Origin: Theristus sp. LFF4_11
Lineage: Eukaryota > Nematoda > Chromadorea > Monhysterida > Xyalidae
Assembly (NCBI GenBank): GCA_030248135.1
Contig: JASANC010002298.1
Span: 1-64,000, forward strand
DNA length: 64,000 nucleotides
Reading direction: 5' to 3'
Below, piece by piece: positions 24,301 to 35,948 of this stretch (its first letter is position 1; every line of letters begins with the position of its first letter). The notes below the pieces were generated by a model that saw only the letters and a program-made list of their open reading frames with translations, did not search any database and was not told where the DNA came from. The translations under genes and the position numbers were made by a program.

Positions 24301-27300
24301 CGTCTGTGGCGATTGCGCGCACGTCTGTACCACATCGGCGACAGACTACGCCGCAGGCTCCTCTGAAGTGGCATCAATGAAACTGGCACTGCCATACAAA
24401 CTCGGCTGCTCTCTCGTTTTACGCGCTCAGCAAATAACATTCAGATAACGCGTGACATGAGCGAACGAACATTGGTGCTGCGACAGATCATCTCGCTGTT
24501 GACAATGGAGCAGATTCGCGCATGGCAGAACGCAATCACGCACATCGGCAGGAACATTTGAACGAAGAATACGCTCAAACCTGGCCAATCATTACATTGC
24601 ATTTACACAAGCAAACAACAGCAAAGAACGTTTTCGATAAAAGCAACTTTATTAACCGTATGCAGTTTTTCGGTCGAAATTATCGCCCCACATTTCCAAG
24701 CAAAACTCGCCACAGAGCGGGAGATCTTTCTGCCAAAAAATTTTCTGGACGCGCATCACGTAGACGTAGGGCAGGTTAACGACTGCCGAAAGCGACCAGA
24801 TCTACAACATGAAGCGATCGGTTTTTATCGGTTTTGTTGGGGTTAACAGTATAAAGTTGATGCAACGATTAACCGAAATAGCGGTGAATGAGGCGCGACG
24901 CCAAGTCATCGGAGGCCGAAAGCTGTGGCGAATGTGCCAGAGTTTGTCGACAGAAATTGAAGACAACGTTAGACTCGTCACCGTCACCGAAATTGACTGC
25001 AACATTGTTGTTGAACTCTCAAACAGAAAGCAAATTTGCTGTTTTCCAATAACACACAATTGGGGGGTCAACTGCAGCCCACTCATTTACGGCCCACACA
25101 TTAGCGTCCCGACATAAGCGGTCCACCCATTATTGGCCCACTCATTATCTGTTCACCCATTAGCGGCCCGACTCGCGCGTCTACCTCATTTGCGGCCTTA
25201 GTCCAACAATTTGCCCTTGGACAGCAAACCACTGGGCCGCAATTGAGTGGGACACAAATAAAGGAGGACGAGCGGGCCGCTAATAACAGGACACAAATTA
25301 ACGGACGGCCATCTGACAGGTTACCTGGCAATATGCCAGCAGTCCACACATGGGCTTCCCGAATTTCCAAGCGACTCGAACCGCAGTGATAGGCGTGATT
25401 AGCAGACTCGTCAAAATCAAGAGTATGTCAACCATGAACACCTGGAATTCTGATCATTGAAAAACTTGTGGAGAAAAAAGAAAAAAGTGGACAACCCATC
25501 TAACCTACGCTACGCTGAAGCTGATAAAAAACCCTGGTTCATCAAGGAAAACAGTGAATCGCAGCTCCAAAAAAAGAGACAGAGTTAATTGTACCTCAAA
25601 ACTTGGGTAACGAGAAAAAATTGGTTCGAATAACTTTCATTATCAATTAAGGACATATTGCAGCAAAGCTTTGCTTCGCAGACATTGCCATAATAAACTA
25701 AAAAACAGTGTGCAACAACCAACATTAATCAGGAGCACTTGTCGGCTGACGACCAGTTTTCGTGAGCCAACGATGGTCGCAATTGCAGAGACGTTTGCGA
25801 TGAGGCCCCCAAGAAAGAGGCTAACGTACAGCACGGCGAGGACACCCTGCAATAATCACTGTATATTATTGCAAACCAAACGCAAAAACTTTGACGTGTA
25901 AAATTGAAATCACTGTAAACGTGAAAAACATTCTGAAAGACCAAAGCACAACACAATACCTGAACGACAAGGTTGTCAACAATTCTCTTTGGTATCATAG
26001 ACACCACATCCAAACATGCTGGCAAACTGTAGTTCTCGTTCAACATTTTTAGCAGATAAAAGCAGGATAAAATACAAGATAAAATAAAAAGTGTGTAACC
26101 ACCAAGAAAGCAAGGCGATTTGAAAAACTAATACGGGGGCATTAGATACCGCGAGAGCCGTTTAGCGTGGTAGTAAGTAGGGACGCTGAAAAAACGACCA
26201 AATCATTGATACACACACATGAACAAAGTTAGTTATCGTTGTTGCCGTTGTTAATTTGAGCTAACTAAATGAGAAAATTGACTCCAAACTGTGCATTGAT
26301 AAAAATAGACAATTTTACACCCACGTTTAAAGTTGTCCGTTTTAATAATGTAAACAGAAACTCATGAAAACAACAGAAAAATCAGCAATGTATACATGGT
26401 ATCTCAAAAAAACTACAAAGGGCATAACGGATCTTTCTCGAGTTTGGTTCAACGTTTAGATCTGAAATTTAAGCTACAGTAAAAAATGTTTGCGACTGAA
26501 TGCGTTGACACAATCAATGAATAGTGAATAGTGAAACAAACTCGAGAATAAACCATTTTTTGCCGTTGTGTAGTTTTTTATTAGACACCCTGCATTATGA
26601 ACATAGCTGACATTTTATGACTGAAAAAATAAACATTATTGAACATACCTAGCTGACAAATAGACCAAATATAGTCATAGGGCCCTTCCTTGTATTGCAT
26701 ACAGGGTCATTCCTTGTATTGCAATAATCATAAAGACTTAGAAGATAACATACAACTGCACCAACACTGTGTATAGAGGGCTACTAAGTTTAATAAAAAT
26801 AAATAAATTTAAAAAAATGACCTGCAAGAGCTTAGCACAATCCAACAGCGCGTTGTACATAAACACCCCTCCATACAAAAATCCAATCGAATAACTCACT
26901 CCCTAAAATATTCGATTGCAGACGACAACTCACGCAAACCGTGGTCGTTCAGTCGGTCGGCATCGCGCAACTGACGCATCAGATTGAAAATCCAGCTCAG
27001 AGGCACAAACCTGCAATGCTTCCTAAAACCGTATAACTATCCTGTAACCGAAAGTACATGTCCAGATTCAGACTTCAGACGGCCTCCAAACATTTGGAGG
27101 TTTTGGAGGTCAAGATATCTAACATGTTAGAAGTGAGATCTATGTTGGAAGTCTGCATGTGTCCAGACGGTTAGCCGCACAGGTATAAATGTGATCAAGT
27201 GAACGTGTGACATAGATGCAACTGAACGTCAAGATGCCAACCAAAATCCGTACGGGCCAGCAACCTCCATGAGCATTTTGTGTTCGCTAGCTGTGAGTAG

Positions 27301-27976
27301 ACTAGCGGCAACCAGGTGCTTTACGGTTGGAAAGCGTCGCCGGACACGGATGGATACGTCCCGCCAACAGAGCACCAGCGCACACAGCATCCAGCGCACA
27401 ATGGTGCGACGCACCTGTACACGTAGAACATGAACCCTGCAAATACCTTTGTCACCAAAGTGTGGGCCAAAGCCTAACCATGACCATGTTCTCCGACTGT
27501 CCGTGGAGCCACAAGAGCATCTTGACACACATCGCGTCTGGTTGTGCTAACGCATCCCACTGTAGGTACCAGCGATTCATCACCTCGCGCACGAAAAAGC
27601 CGAGCAATAACGACAACGGAATGTACGATGTTTTCGTGCTCGTATAAACGACCACTTGTTCAAATGAACGTTTCTGCAGCATTGGGTTGCTTTCAACAAT
27701 CTGTTGGTTCAGACAGCAAGTACTGCACTGAGTTTTATGCTTACGTCTCTGAACGAATCGAACGCATATGATTTTAATAAATGTGCGAAAAACTTTGCGT
27801 AACATTCGATGCTTTTAAACCGGCACCTGATTATCTGCCATGGCAAATCGGTAAGAAAGATTGATGGCGTAATAAACCGCAAGGTAGCACAGTAACGGAC
27901 GACCGGTGAGCCTCCATACTGAACCACGCCAACGAAATAAAAGATATACGGCGCTTTCACTGTAGGTAACCGTCAT
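21362..27976 (-). CDS. Bestrophin chloride channel paralogue C, with a nested GPCR gene
   Basis: Nine exons on the minus strand: 27976-27827, 27673-27479, 27414-27242, 27010-26900, 22623-22440, 22190-22107, 21908-21755, 21685-21597 and 21505-21362. The product starts [19 protein letters not shown], followed by [14 protein letters not shown], the family-defining [11 protein letters not shown], the transmembrane block [20 protein letters not shown] and the acidic calcium clasp [11 protein letters not shown]. The last exon is an acidic cytoplasmic tail. Bestrophins are pentameric, calcium-gated anion channels of the plasma or organelle membrane. Exons 3-8 have exactly the lengths of the homologous exons of paralogue A at 35920-33337 (173, 111, 184, 84, 154, 89). 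Intron 4 spans 26899-22624 and contains the whole GPCR gene at 26046-23216. Exon 4 ends with two spare bases and exon 5 supplies one, so the distant halves join in phase. Confidence 0.85.
23216..26046 (-). CDS. Rhodopsin-class GPCR nested in a bestrophin intron
   Basis: Exons on the minus strand: 26046-25960, 25846-25724, 25441-25325, 25017-24874, 24801-24657, 24580-24450, about 24362-24190, about 24130-23944 and 23764-23216. The first six junctions fit in phase. Seven hydrophobic segments appear in order. TM1 is [19 protein letters not shown]2 with the conserved W-x-FG-x-x-MCG follows; TM3 ends [11 protein letters not shown], in place of DRY; TM5 is [18 protein letters not shown]6 is [16 protein letters not shown]7 is [16 protein letters not shown], with NPLCLF at the NPxxY position. 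The last exon is a long cytoplasmic tail with a run of Gln and basic clusters. Layout and W-P motif resemble peptide-type receptors, but the ligand cannot be read from the sequence. It lies entirely between bestrophin exons 4 and 5, on the same strand. Confidence 0.85.
26395..26592. mobile_element. Short TIR element (MITE) in bestrophin intron
   Basis: The left end CATGGTATCTCAAAAAAACT is mirrored by the right end, which reads CAGGGTGTCTAATAAAAAAC on the other strand. The interior TCTCGAGTTTGGTTCAA also matches its mirror with a few changes. About 200 bases, no coding capacity, mariner-like ends. It lies in the large intron of the bestrophin gene upstream of the nested GPCR. Confidence 0.55.
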
Positions 27977-28607
27977 TCCTGCTAAAGCTCTACCATCCGA
28001 ATGACACACGTTTCAATAGTTTCTGTTACTACTTCAACTTGTTTGATGAACAGATGAGGAGCTACACTTTCTAGAACCAGACGAACTGGCACTATAAGAC
28101 CTTCTGCACAGTTGAATAAAAACGGTTAAGGATGTGTAGAATTTCCATAGCAACCGAAAACGAATTACGTTTGCAAGGCCGGGAATGCCCTTTTTCTTGT
28201 TGTCTGAATCCATTTTTTACTGTATTATCACTGCTGTAAGCATTTGTGCGTGTGTTGTATATATGCTCGGTGCTTTTGAAATATCTTACACATTGGAACA
28301 CACATGAAAGTTGAATGGAACACACACACACAAACTATGCATTTAACAAGCCAATGATTTTCACATCGTAGATTTGTCAACCATCTACACTTGCGCTGTT
28401 TTGGTGAATTAGGTGAATGGCAGACGGCGGAAACGCTTGATGGTTGATTGCGCCAACCAACTCGGGCACGCGGTGGCGCTGGTCACTGTTCTCAACTACC
28501 GTTATCCTGCGTGCAACGCTCTGCAGACGATGCTTGTTAGTAGTGAGCTGCTGCAAAATAAGCTGAAAGGAAATGTGTGCTGTTCAGCAATAACTAAAAA
28601 CTCATTA
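27977..28607. other. Spacer upstream of bestrophin C
   Basis: Intergenic DNA that should hold the bestrophin C promoter. A GC-richer stretch at 28410-28565 is open on both strands and could be an exon (plus-strand text includes LVTVLNYRYPACNALQTML), but no partner exon or domain is evident. A CA microsatellite lies near 28321-28332. Confidence 0.35.
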
Positions 28608-29076
28608 CCGTATTACCTCTAATAAACCCCCATGGGGGTTTATTTCTTCAGCGACTTCTGGGGGTGGGGGTTTATTTTTGGGGGGGTTTATTTTTGGGGG
28701 GGGGGGTTTATTTGGAAACCATTTTTAGGGGTGGGCAAAATGGCAAAAATACCTTCCATGGCAGGAAGGAAGTCGCAGAAACTTCTACTCTACATAGAAA
28801 TTTCCTTTTACAACAGCCTTTTGTAATGAAATTACCATTAACTCATTCATTTGGGGCCTTTGGTAGCACAATTTCATCATTTTCACTGCAACCAGCCACT
28901 GAATTCACTGTTTATGTGTATGTTTTTCTGGGTATGTGTTTCAAACAGGTTTCCAATAATCCCCCATGGGGGATTATTTTTGGGGGGGGGATTATTTGGA
29001 AACTTATCGAGGGGGTGGGGGTTTATTTTTGGGGGGGTTTAATTTTGGGGGGGGGGGTTTAATAGAGGTAATACGG
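28608..29076. mobile_element. G-tract MITE with CCGTATTACC ends, copy 2
   Basis: 469 bases flanked by TA (28606-28607 and 29077-29078). Ends CCGTATTACCTCTAATAAAC and its near inverse TTTAATAGAGGTAATACGG. The interior shares the G-run/TTTATT blocks, CCATGGCAGGAAGGAAGTCG and CCTTTGGTAGCACAATTTCA with copy 3 at 52989-53455. Confidence 0.85.
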
Positions 29077-29089
29077 TATCAATGTTTGG

Positions 29090-30540
29090 AATGCAATTTT
29101 TACTGGCAATGGACCCGTGCCTACGGCCCAAATAAAAAATGTAATTCTGAGTTTGATTTTGAACTGCTTCAAACCTGTTGTAGTTTTCGCAATACTAATT
29201 GTTTACGTTCAAAGCAAGCTGTACCCGTTGATGCCCAGTTATTTGCTTTAAAAACAGTGTTTACCAACTTTCTTTTGTCCCGCTTATATTTATTGAAATC
29301 AACTGCATTTTTTAAATATCAAAAAAAACATTGTTTTGGTCAGCTGGATTCTAATTCTGTCTTCCCGTTCAAAATAACAAAAGGCAATCTTCTTTGATCC
29401 GCAGCAATCAACTGCATTCCCGTTCAAACTATTAAAAAGCACTCTTCTTTGATCAGAAACAATCAACTACCATTCCTGTTCGAATTAACAAAAAGTATTT
29501 TTTGATCAGCAGCATTCCACTGTTATTTCGGTTCAAAATAACGAAACGCAATCCTGTTTTATCAGCAAGTGATTTGATCAACTGCATTCCCTTTCAGGAT
29601 ATAAAAAGCCATCTTCTTTTAGATATCTGCAGCCATCAACTGTCATTCCAGCTTCAAATATCCAAAATCAACGTTCTTTTATCAGTTGTTTTCAATGTCG
29701 CCTATTGCCGTTTTGAATAAAAAAAAATGTTTTCTGTTGTCACACACTAGCTGCTGTGCCTGCCGCCCGGATAAAAATCGTCCATGTTTAAAGCAAGTTG
29801 CACCTGTCGCGATCGCGATGTCATATTATTTGCTTTTAATTTTCGAACACTGCAGCACTTTCTGTTATTTTTCAACAATGTTTATAAACTTTTGGTCAAG
29901 GAACATGCTTTTTCTGATTTTACGGTTGTTTGACTATCACCATTTGACTGCGTGAACTGTTTGGTTTGATAAACAAACCCGTTCCGCTGATTTTCAACTT
30001 TTTTAATCAAGGACAAATTCAATTTGTTCTAAATTCCCCAATCGATTTGATAACAACCTGTTTTGCAATTGAGTATAATGTTTTTGACCTCCACTCCAAC
30101 ATAATCATACATAGCTTGCATTCCCGCTCAAAATATTAAAAAAATCCTTGATCAACAACAATCAACTATGCTGCAAAGCACCGTTTTTCTTTGAACATGA
30201 AGCTTTAATTTCAGCAACGGTTTTTCTGTCAGTTTCAAACAACAGTTTTGCTGATTCTGGTATCGAGGAAAATCATTTTAAACCGTTTTATTCTGAAAAC
30301 CGTTTTTTCAAAAAGCTCAAATTTCTGAGCAGCCATGTATTTTTTTGCTGCTGCATTTTTAAAACCAAACTTTTGTGATTATTTTTCTTTTCAATTTTAA
30401 GCCATGCGTCTCTTAAGCGAACCAATTGGCTATTTTCTACAGATTGACAGGCTGTTTGATAGTTAGTGAAAAAACTTATGATCAGCATAAACGACTGCTG
30501 CAGATCAGACGTGATAATGATCGCTGTTTGATAAAAATGA
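29090..30540. repeat. Degenerate tandem repeat in bestrophin B-C spacer
   Basis: From about 29330 to 29690 a unit of about 65 bases recurs (blocks like TTCAAAATAACAAAAGGCAA, TCTTCTTTGATCAGCA, ATCAACTGCATTCCCGTTC), decaying outwards to about 30170. At its left border (about 29098) lies a degenerate ACCCGTGCCTACGG block, the same motif that marks the Helitron-like ends at 52450 and 59825; related unit blocks also follow the 52450 end. The rest of the spacer shows no gene. Confidence 0.5.
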
Positions 30541-32801
30541 TTAAAACCATAAAAAATTATTGATTGAATGATGCTTGAATCTGATCAACTTAAATAGCAA
30601 AATGGGAAATGGGGACGGACAAAAATTTGGACAGACTGATACAGCTACAGATACTGTAGGCTGAATTACAGCAACAGCTGTAATGACTGGGTTTTGTAAC
30701 GAAGAAAAAATTACCGGCAGTCCAAAGGTGTTACCCAGGTTAAAACGCTGTTTCATGGCATCAATCACAATACGGTCTTCCACCATTTCACTGTCAGTCT
30801 CAAGCTCATCCAACTGATGGGCTGGTATGTTTACGCCTGAAAAAGTTACAAAACAAAAGAAACTTTCAAAAACGTTAAGCACTGGTAGTTTCAACAAAAC
30901 TGTTGCATACCTTGGGGTATGTCAGGTTTCTGAAGCGACTGTTTTGTATAAGGAACTTGTGGACTCGGATCACCCCAATGTTTGTCACGTACAACAGTCG
31001 GCAGTTGACTAGCCAGTGAATCTGCCCACATGAAACAGACATGCGTGTGTCGGTCGATAAGATACTGTTCGTCAAAAAAGTATTTTGTTTGTTGATGAAA
31101 ACTGCAGACGATACAATGTGCGATTGAAACAAGAGTTATATTCGGCGACCAAAGAACGACCAACATTCAATTCAAAATCGTCATCGTCCTGGCCAAACGG
31201 TCGAATCAATGCTTCACCAACTTTGAGCCATCCGACGTAAAAAAGAAACTGGAATTGTCGAAAGCTCTGACAATTTGACTATGTGACGTTATAAACTTAC
31301 AAATAAGCTTCTGAACCTCTAAAATTGTGAACAGCGGTACATAATGATCTTGCGCAAAGCCATCAATCTTTTGCGTGGGATCCAAAAGTTGCCGACTGAT
31401 CAGACAGACGGTAAAGTAGCCATAAGTTGCCAGCGTTGCTACTTGACTGTACGGAATTGGCACTGACAACCAATCATAATTCAACAACGTGGTACAGCAA
31501 CTGCAATACAGTAAGAAAACTCTCAAGACGTTTTCCAAAACAGAACAAAAAGAACAGTTCATGCAGTACAGGATGGGAAGATTTTTTCTGAATTCATGAA
31601 AGTAAATGTAAAATACCGGTATACATGTACTAACAAACGAAGGCGTTCAAGCTCTCTCATCACTTCGCGCACACCATATTTTGACAGACCTTCATTTGCT
31701 TCCAGCCAGCGCACAAGATTCATTGTCCAGCTCATTGGTACAAACCTATGTAACTGAGCAAAGCTATGCATTTACGCTGGAGATGGTAACAAGAAAACAA
31801 AGTACTCTGCAGTTTATATAAGCTTAACAGGTGTAACATTTTTATGTCAGTTGGAACAAACCAAATTCCATAGTTTTGGTCGAGCGTATTTATCAGTTGG
31901 TGTTCTTCCGGCGTCAGCATACCGGCTGTCACTAAATGTGCGATCGTTGGAAATCGTCGCCTAACCCGTATTGAAATGTCTCGCCAGCAAAGCACCAGCG
32001 TTGCCAGCGTCCAACGGACGATTGTACGCCGAATCTGCAATAGCAGAAACTCAAAACTACAATTGAGTATACATAATTGCATACGGTATGGCCGAGTAAA
32101 CATGGCAGTTTTTTTCAGGGTGCAAGGAGCGCGCGAAATTTGAATGAAAGAAAAAAGACGTTCAGAAACCAAATTCTGTGCCAAATTTAACGCGTTTTTT
32201 TAAACTAACGGATTCTTCGTGCATTCTGTTCATTCTTTTTCCCTTGCACACATGATTAGGAATAACGTTGGCCTTTTTTGAAAAAGACAATCCTGTCTGC
32301 GACTGATCCTGCCTTGATGGACTGCCTTATTTATTCGGCCACACTGTACATACTGTTGGACAAGTAAAAATACTACTTGTTTGCATTGTCAATGGTGCAC
32401 GTTATGCATTTTAACTTGAAAAACTGCTCAAATAAAAAAATGTTAGCAAAAAGTACCATGATTTGACGTTCTGAAGCTCCATCAAAATACGGCAACAGAA
32501 TGAGACACAACGCATCTGGATAGTAAATGGCAAAGAATTGACGGTACCATCGTCCAAAAACTTCCTTGACAAAAAACCCCAACATCAACGACAGCGGGAT
32601 GATGTCTAGTTTGCTGTTGCAGTAAACAACAGTTTGCTCGAATAAACGTCGTTGTGGTTCAGACATGGCAAATCGATAAGACAAATTGATAGCGTAGTAG
32701 ATCAATAACCAGAGCAAAAGTTGGCGGTAGCAAAGCTTCCACATTGAACCACGCCAGTGAAATAAAAGTCGACTTAGCGAATACGAGTACGTCACCGTCA
32801 T
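30541..32801 (-). CDS. Bestrophin chloride channel paralogue B
   Basis: Seven exons on the minus strand: 32801-32457, 32034-31862, 31745-31635, 31500-31317, 31248-31165, 31064-30911 and 30836-about 30541. The product starts [20 protein letters not shown], then [50 protein letters not shown] and the calcium-clasp cluster [13 protein letters not shown]. The first exon is 345 nt and uninterrupted, whereas paralogues A and C have an intron here at different places. Exons 2-6 match A and C exactly in length. The last exon reads open to a stop at 30541; a donor near 30740 could instead lead to a separate tail exon that I did not find. Expected role: pentameric calcium-gated anion channel. It lies in tandem with A and C on one strand, consistent with local duplication. 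Confidence 0.9.
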
Positions 32802-33336
32802 ATTTGAAATTTGGCTTGTTTTATTAGTGCTGGAATTATCACCGTCAATTTTCTTATCCCCGTCAATTTTTGCAACAATTGAATAATTGTTTTATCATAT
32901 AAGCGCTTTTCAAAGACAATTTCAAAAACTTTGAAATGCAAAACTGAAATTGGTGATATAAACATTGCACGCTGGCATTTCTTTCTGTATATGAGCTGTG
33001 CAAACGGAAAACAAGTGATGCAAACGTGTAAAAAGGCTCAGCTAAAAAATGTGAGCGCATCTGTCGTCAGGTGCTGGCTACTCGCTTGTTCTCGGTGTCA
33101 AAAAGAAATTTTTTTTGTGCCAATGCTGTTTTAGTCGTTCAGTGGTGGTCGCGGTATCTTATGCCAAAACCCTGAACATGTTTTTTAACATTAGCACATC
33201 AGGTTTTCCACTTATTCACACTTCACAACATCTCCACTTTTAATTTTTTCACGTACTTATTTTATTTAGATCTGAATGGCAATGACTCTACAACAAGTAC
33301 AGAACGCAAATTGATCGCAAATACTTTTCAGTGGGC
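32802..33336. other. Short spacer between bestrophins A and B
   Basis: About 530 AT-rich bases between the stop of paralogue A and the start of paralogue B. It must hold the A polyadenylation site and the B promoter, but no distinctive element is seen. Confidence 0.4.
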
Positions 33337-35920
33337 TCAAGCAAAACGCTTCTTCTCTTTTTTTTCTTTTTCAATATCCTTAATATTATCAACAACGGTG
33401 ACGATTGGTGTCGTTGATTTTTCAAACTTTTCATTACTGCCGCTCTGACTTTTTGTTCTATTGACTGACGTTTCTGACGTATTTGGTCGGCGATTTAGTT
33501 GAAAACAACGACGTCTCATTGACTAGAATAGAACAAAAATTGTTTGCAGTTATTGCTAAATTAAAACTGTTTTTTAATAACTGTTTAGTGAAAAAAACAG
33601 ACTTGCATGTACTCAGCAATCTCTTCGCGGTCTTCTATTGTTTCATCTTGCTCATTAATTTTTTTAATTTGATGATCGGGAATGTTAACAGCTGCAGTAG
33701 GTATTCAATAATAACCTGGCACATTAAAACAAAAAATATGCAAAGAACTGTACCTTGTGGTATGTCGGGTTTTTTCAACGCTTGTTTCGTGTAGGCAATG
33801 ACGGGACTCGGTTCACCCCAGTGTTTATCTCTGTTAACTGTCGGAAGCTGGCCGGCTAGAGCATCCGCCCACATAAACCCAACATGCACATGACGATCGA
33901 TAAGGTACTTAAATGATAAAAAAATTTAAAATTGAAATGATTTTATCCTGGAAGTCAACGCAGAAAAAGTATTTCAGAACTACAGAAATCAAATGAAACA
34001 AAAGGACACGTTGCTGACATTGAACTCAAAGTCGTCGTCATCCTCACCGAACGGTCGAATTAGATCTTCTCCAACTTGTAACCATCCAACGTAAAAAATA
34101 AACTGCAAATGTAGAAACAAATGTCCGAAAACAAAAACTTTTTGTCAGACAGATTTTTCGTGTTGTTGTAGTGGTTACTCTGTAGGTGTGACTCCACCTT
34201 ACCTGCAGTATGGTAAACAAAGGAACATAGTGGTCAATTTCGAATCCGTCAATTTTTTGGTCTTCATCTAGCAATTGTCTGCCAACCAGACAAATTGAAA
34301 AGTAGCCATAGGTAGCAATTGTGGCCACTTGACTGTATGGAATTGGAACGGAAAGCCAATCGTAGTTCAATAACGTGATGCAGGATCTAGAGACATTAGT
34401 GTTTGAATGAAGATTTATACAAAAACACAATTTCCAAGCTTTTTTAACTTTTATAAAACCAACCCTCTGATTTTTTCGCATTCATTCATAATTTCGCGAA
34501 CACCATACTTTGAAAGACCTTCGTTTATCTCCAACCAACGGACTAAGTTCAATATCCAACTCAGCGGGACAAACCTGAAGTAATCTTTTTTTTTACAGTT
34601 AACAGAGCAATGCGTCGCCGAGAAAAATTAAAACTGTTTTCACGTATTATCATTACCAAATTCCATATTCTGCATCAACTGAACTGAGCAATTTTCGTTC
34701 CTCATCCGTAAGCAAACCGGCTTTGACTAAGTGTTCAATGGTTGGAAAACGCCGACGTACACGGATCGAAATATCACGCCAACACAGCACTAACGTTGAT
34801 ATAACCCATCGCACAATTGTTCGACGAATCTACGTAATTTAATTAAATTTGCTTGACGCCTTAAAGCTAAAGCTAAAAAAAAAATAAAACGCTAGTTGTG
34901 ATAAATTGTTACCAGAAAAACGTCAACAGGGAAAACGGTTGGAATTCAGAGCTGATACAACATCTTGACCTGACACTTGCAGCCATGAGAGAAATACAGT
35001 TGCCATTTGTTGTGTTTACATTTCAGCTGAAATGCTCAACGCTATTGACCACAGCATAACAGAGAATTGGAACCTTCGATTTTGCGCATGTGTGGCATCG
35101 CCCATACAACCACCACCACGATCAGACTGAAAGACAGACAGAACTCAGTGAACCAATTCACTGTTTCTTTTGTTTCGAATCAATTTTTGCAAGCTTCTAC
35201 AAGAAACTAATTTGGTAAATGTCCTGTATTTACAGAAGTGCTTTAAACTTCAAAGATAAGTGGTTCACAAAAATCCTAAAACAGTTAAACAAGCATTTTG
35301 CATGTAGCGTAGAACAGCCTCTGCACGTCACGATGCGCGAAATCGAAGGTTCCAGTTGTCTCTTACGTTGAAATAATGGCGTCCGTTCTGAATACCAACC
35401 GTTTTCTTTGTTGCCGTGTTTTAATCACCCTGTAGATCAACACGACCAACCATAATTTTTCGTTCGTCCGTACCTTCCATGTATGGCAACATTTTGACGC
35501 AAACACTGTCTGGATAAACTATTGCGTTAAACTGTCGGTACCATCGACTAAACACCTCTTTTACGAAAAACCCTAAGTGTGAAAAATATTCTGTGAAGAA
35601 TGACTGCAAAATACGTTTGCCTCAGAAAAAATTCACTTTGGAGTTGCCTGACTGAATACAGAAACCCTGTTTTTGACTTAAGTTCTACTAAACACACCAA
35701 GCAACAGCGATAACGGGATAAAATTGGTCTTCCGTGAGCAATATACAACGACAAGTTCAAAACGACGCTTTTGATTCTCAGTCATTGCAAATCGGTAAGA
35801 CAAATTAATTAAATAGTATAATATCAGGTATGCTGCCAATTGGCGGTAACATAGTTTCCAAACTGATGCTTTCCATTTGAAGATCAGGCGAGCAAAGCTG
35901 GTCGCATAAGTAACAGTCAT
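33337..35920 (-). CDS. Bestrophin chloride channel paralogue A
   Basis: Ten exons on the minus strand: 35920-35698, 35572-35451, 34829-34657, 34574-34464, 34386-34203, 34102-34019, 33907-33754, 33691-33603 and the tail exon 33522-33337; the first two exons together equal the single 345-nt exon of paralogue B, giving nine coding exons in this model. All phases agree. Key text: [69 protein letters not shown], and the acidic clasp [13 protein letters not shown]. The tail exon is Ser/Lys-rich and ends [11 protein letters not shown]. The residue before the end of the neck helix is Leu (IPLSL) where human BEST1 has Phe. Expected role: calcium-gated anion channel. The donor of the penultimate exon (gtctgt) is weak. 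Confidence 0.9.
34908..35434. mobile_element. TIR element (MITE) in bestrophin A intron 2
   Basis: The right end reads on the other strand CAGGGTGATTAAAACACGG, then AGAAAACGGTTGGTATTCAG. The left side has the mirrored AAAACGGTTGGAATTCAG. Deeper inside, GGAACCTTCGATTTTGCGCA (about 35070) is mirrored near 35333-35353. It has no coding capacity. The outer left end is diverged, so that boundary is approximate. The target intron separates exons 2 and 3 of bestrophin A. Confidence 0.5.
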
Positions 35921-35948
35921 CTTGCAGCAGACGCCTTGCAGTTGCGGG

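Noticed and set aside
21600..24440. Plus-strand open frames opposite the bestrophin and GPCR exons
   Set aside because: Antisense shadows of GC-rich coding exons on the minus strand.
28413..28622. Possible short exon upstream of bestrophin C
   Set aside because: Composition is exon-like but both strands are open and no adjoining exon, start or domain supports either reading.
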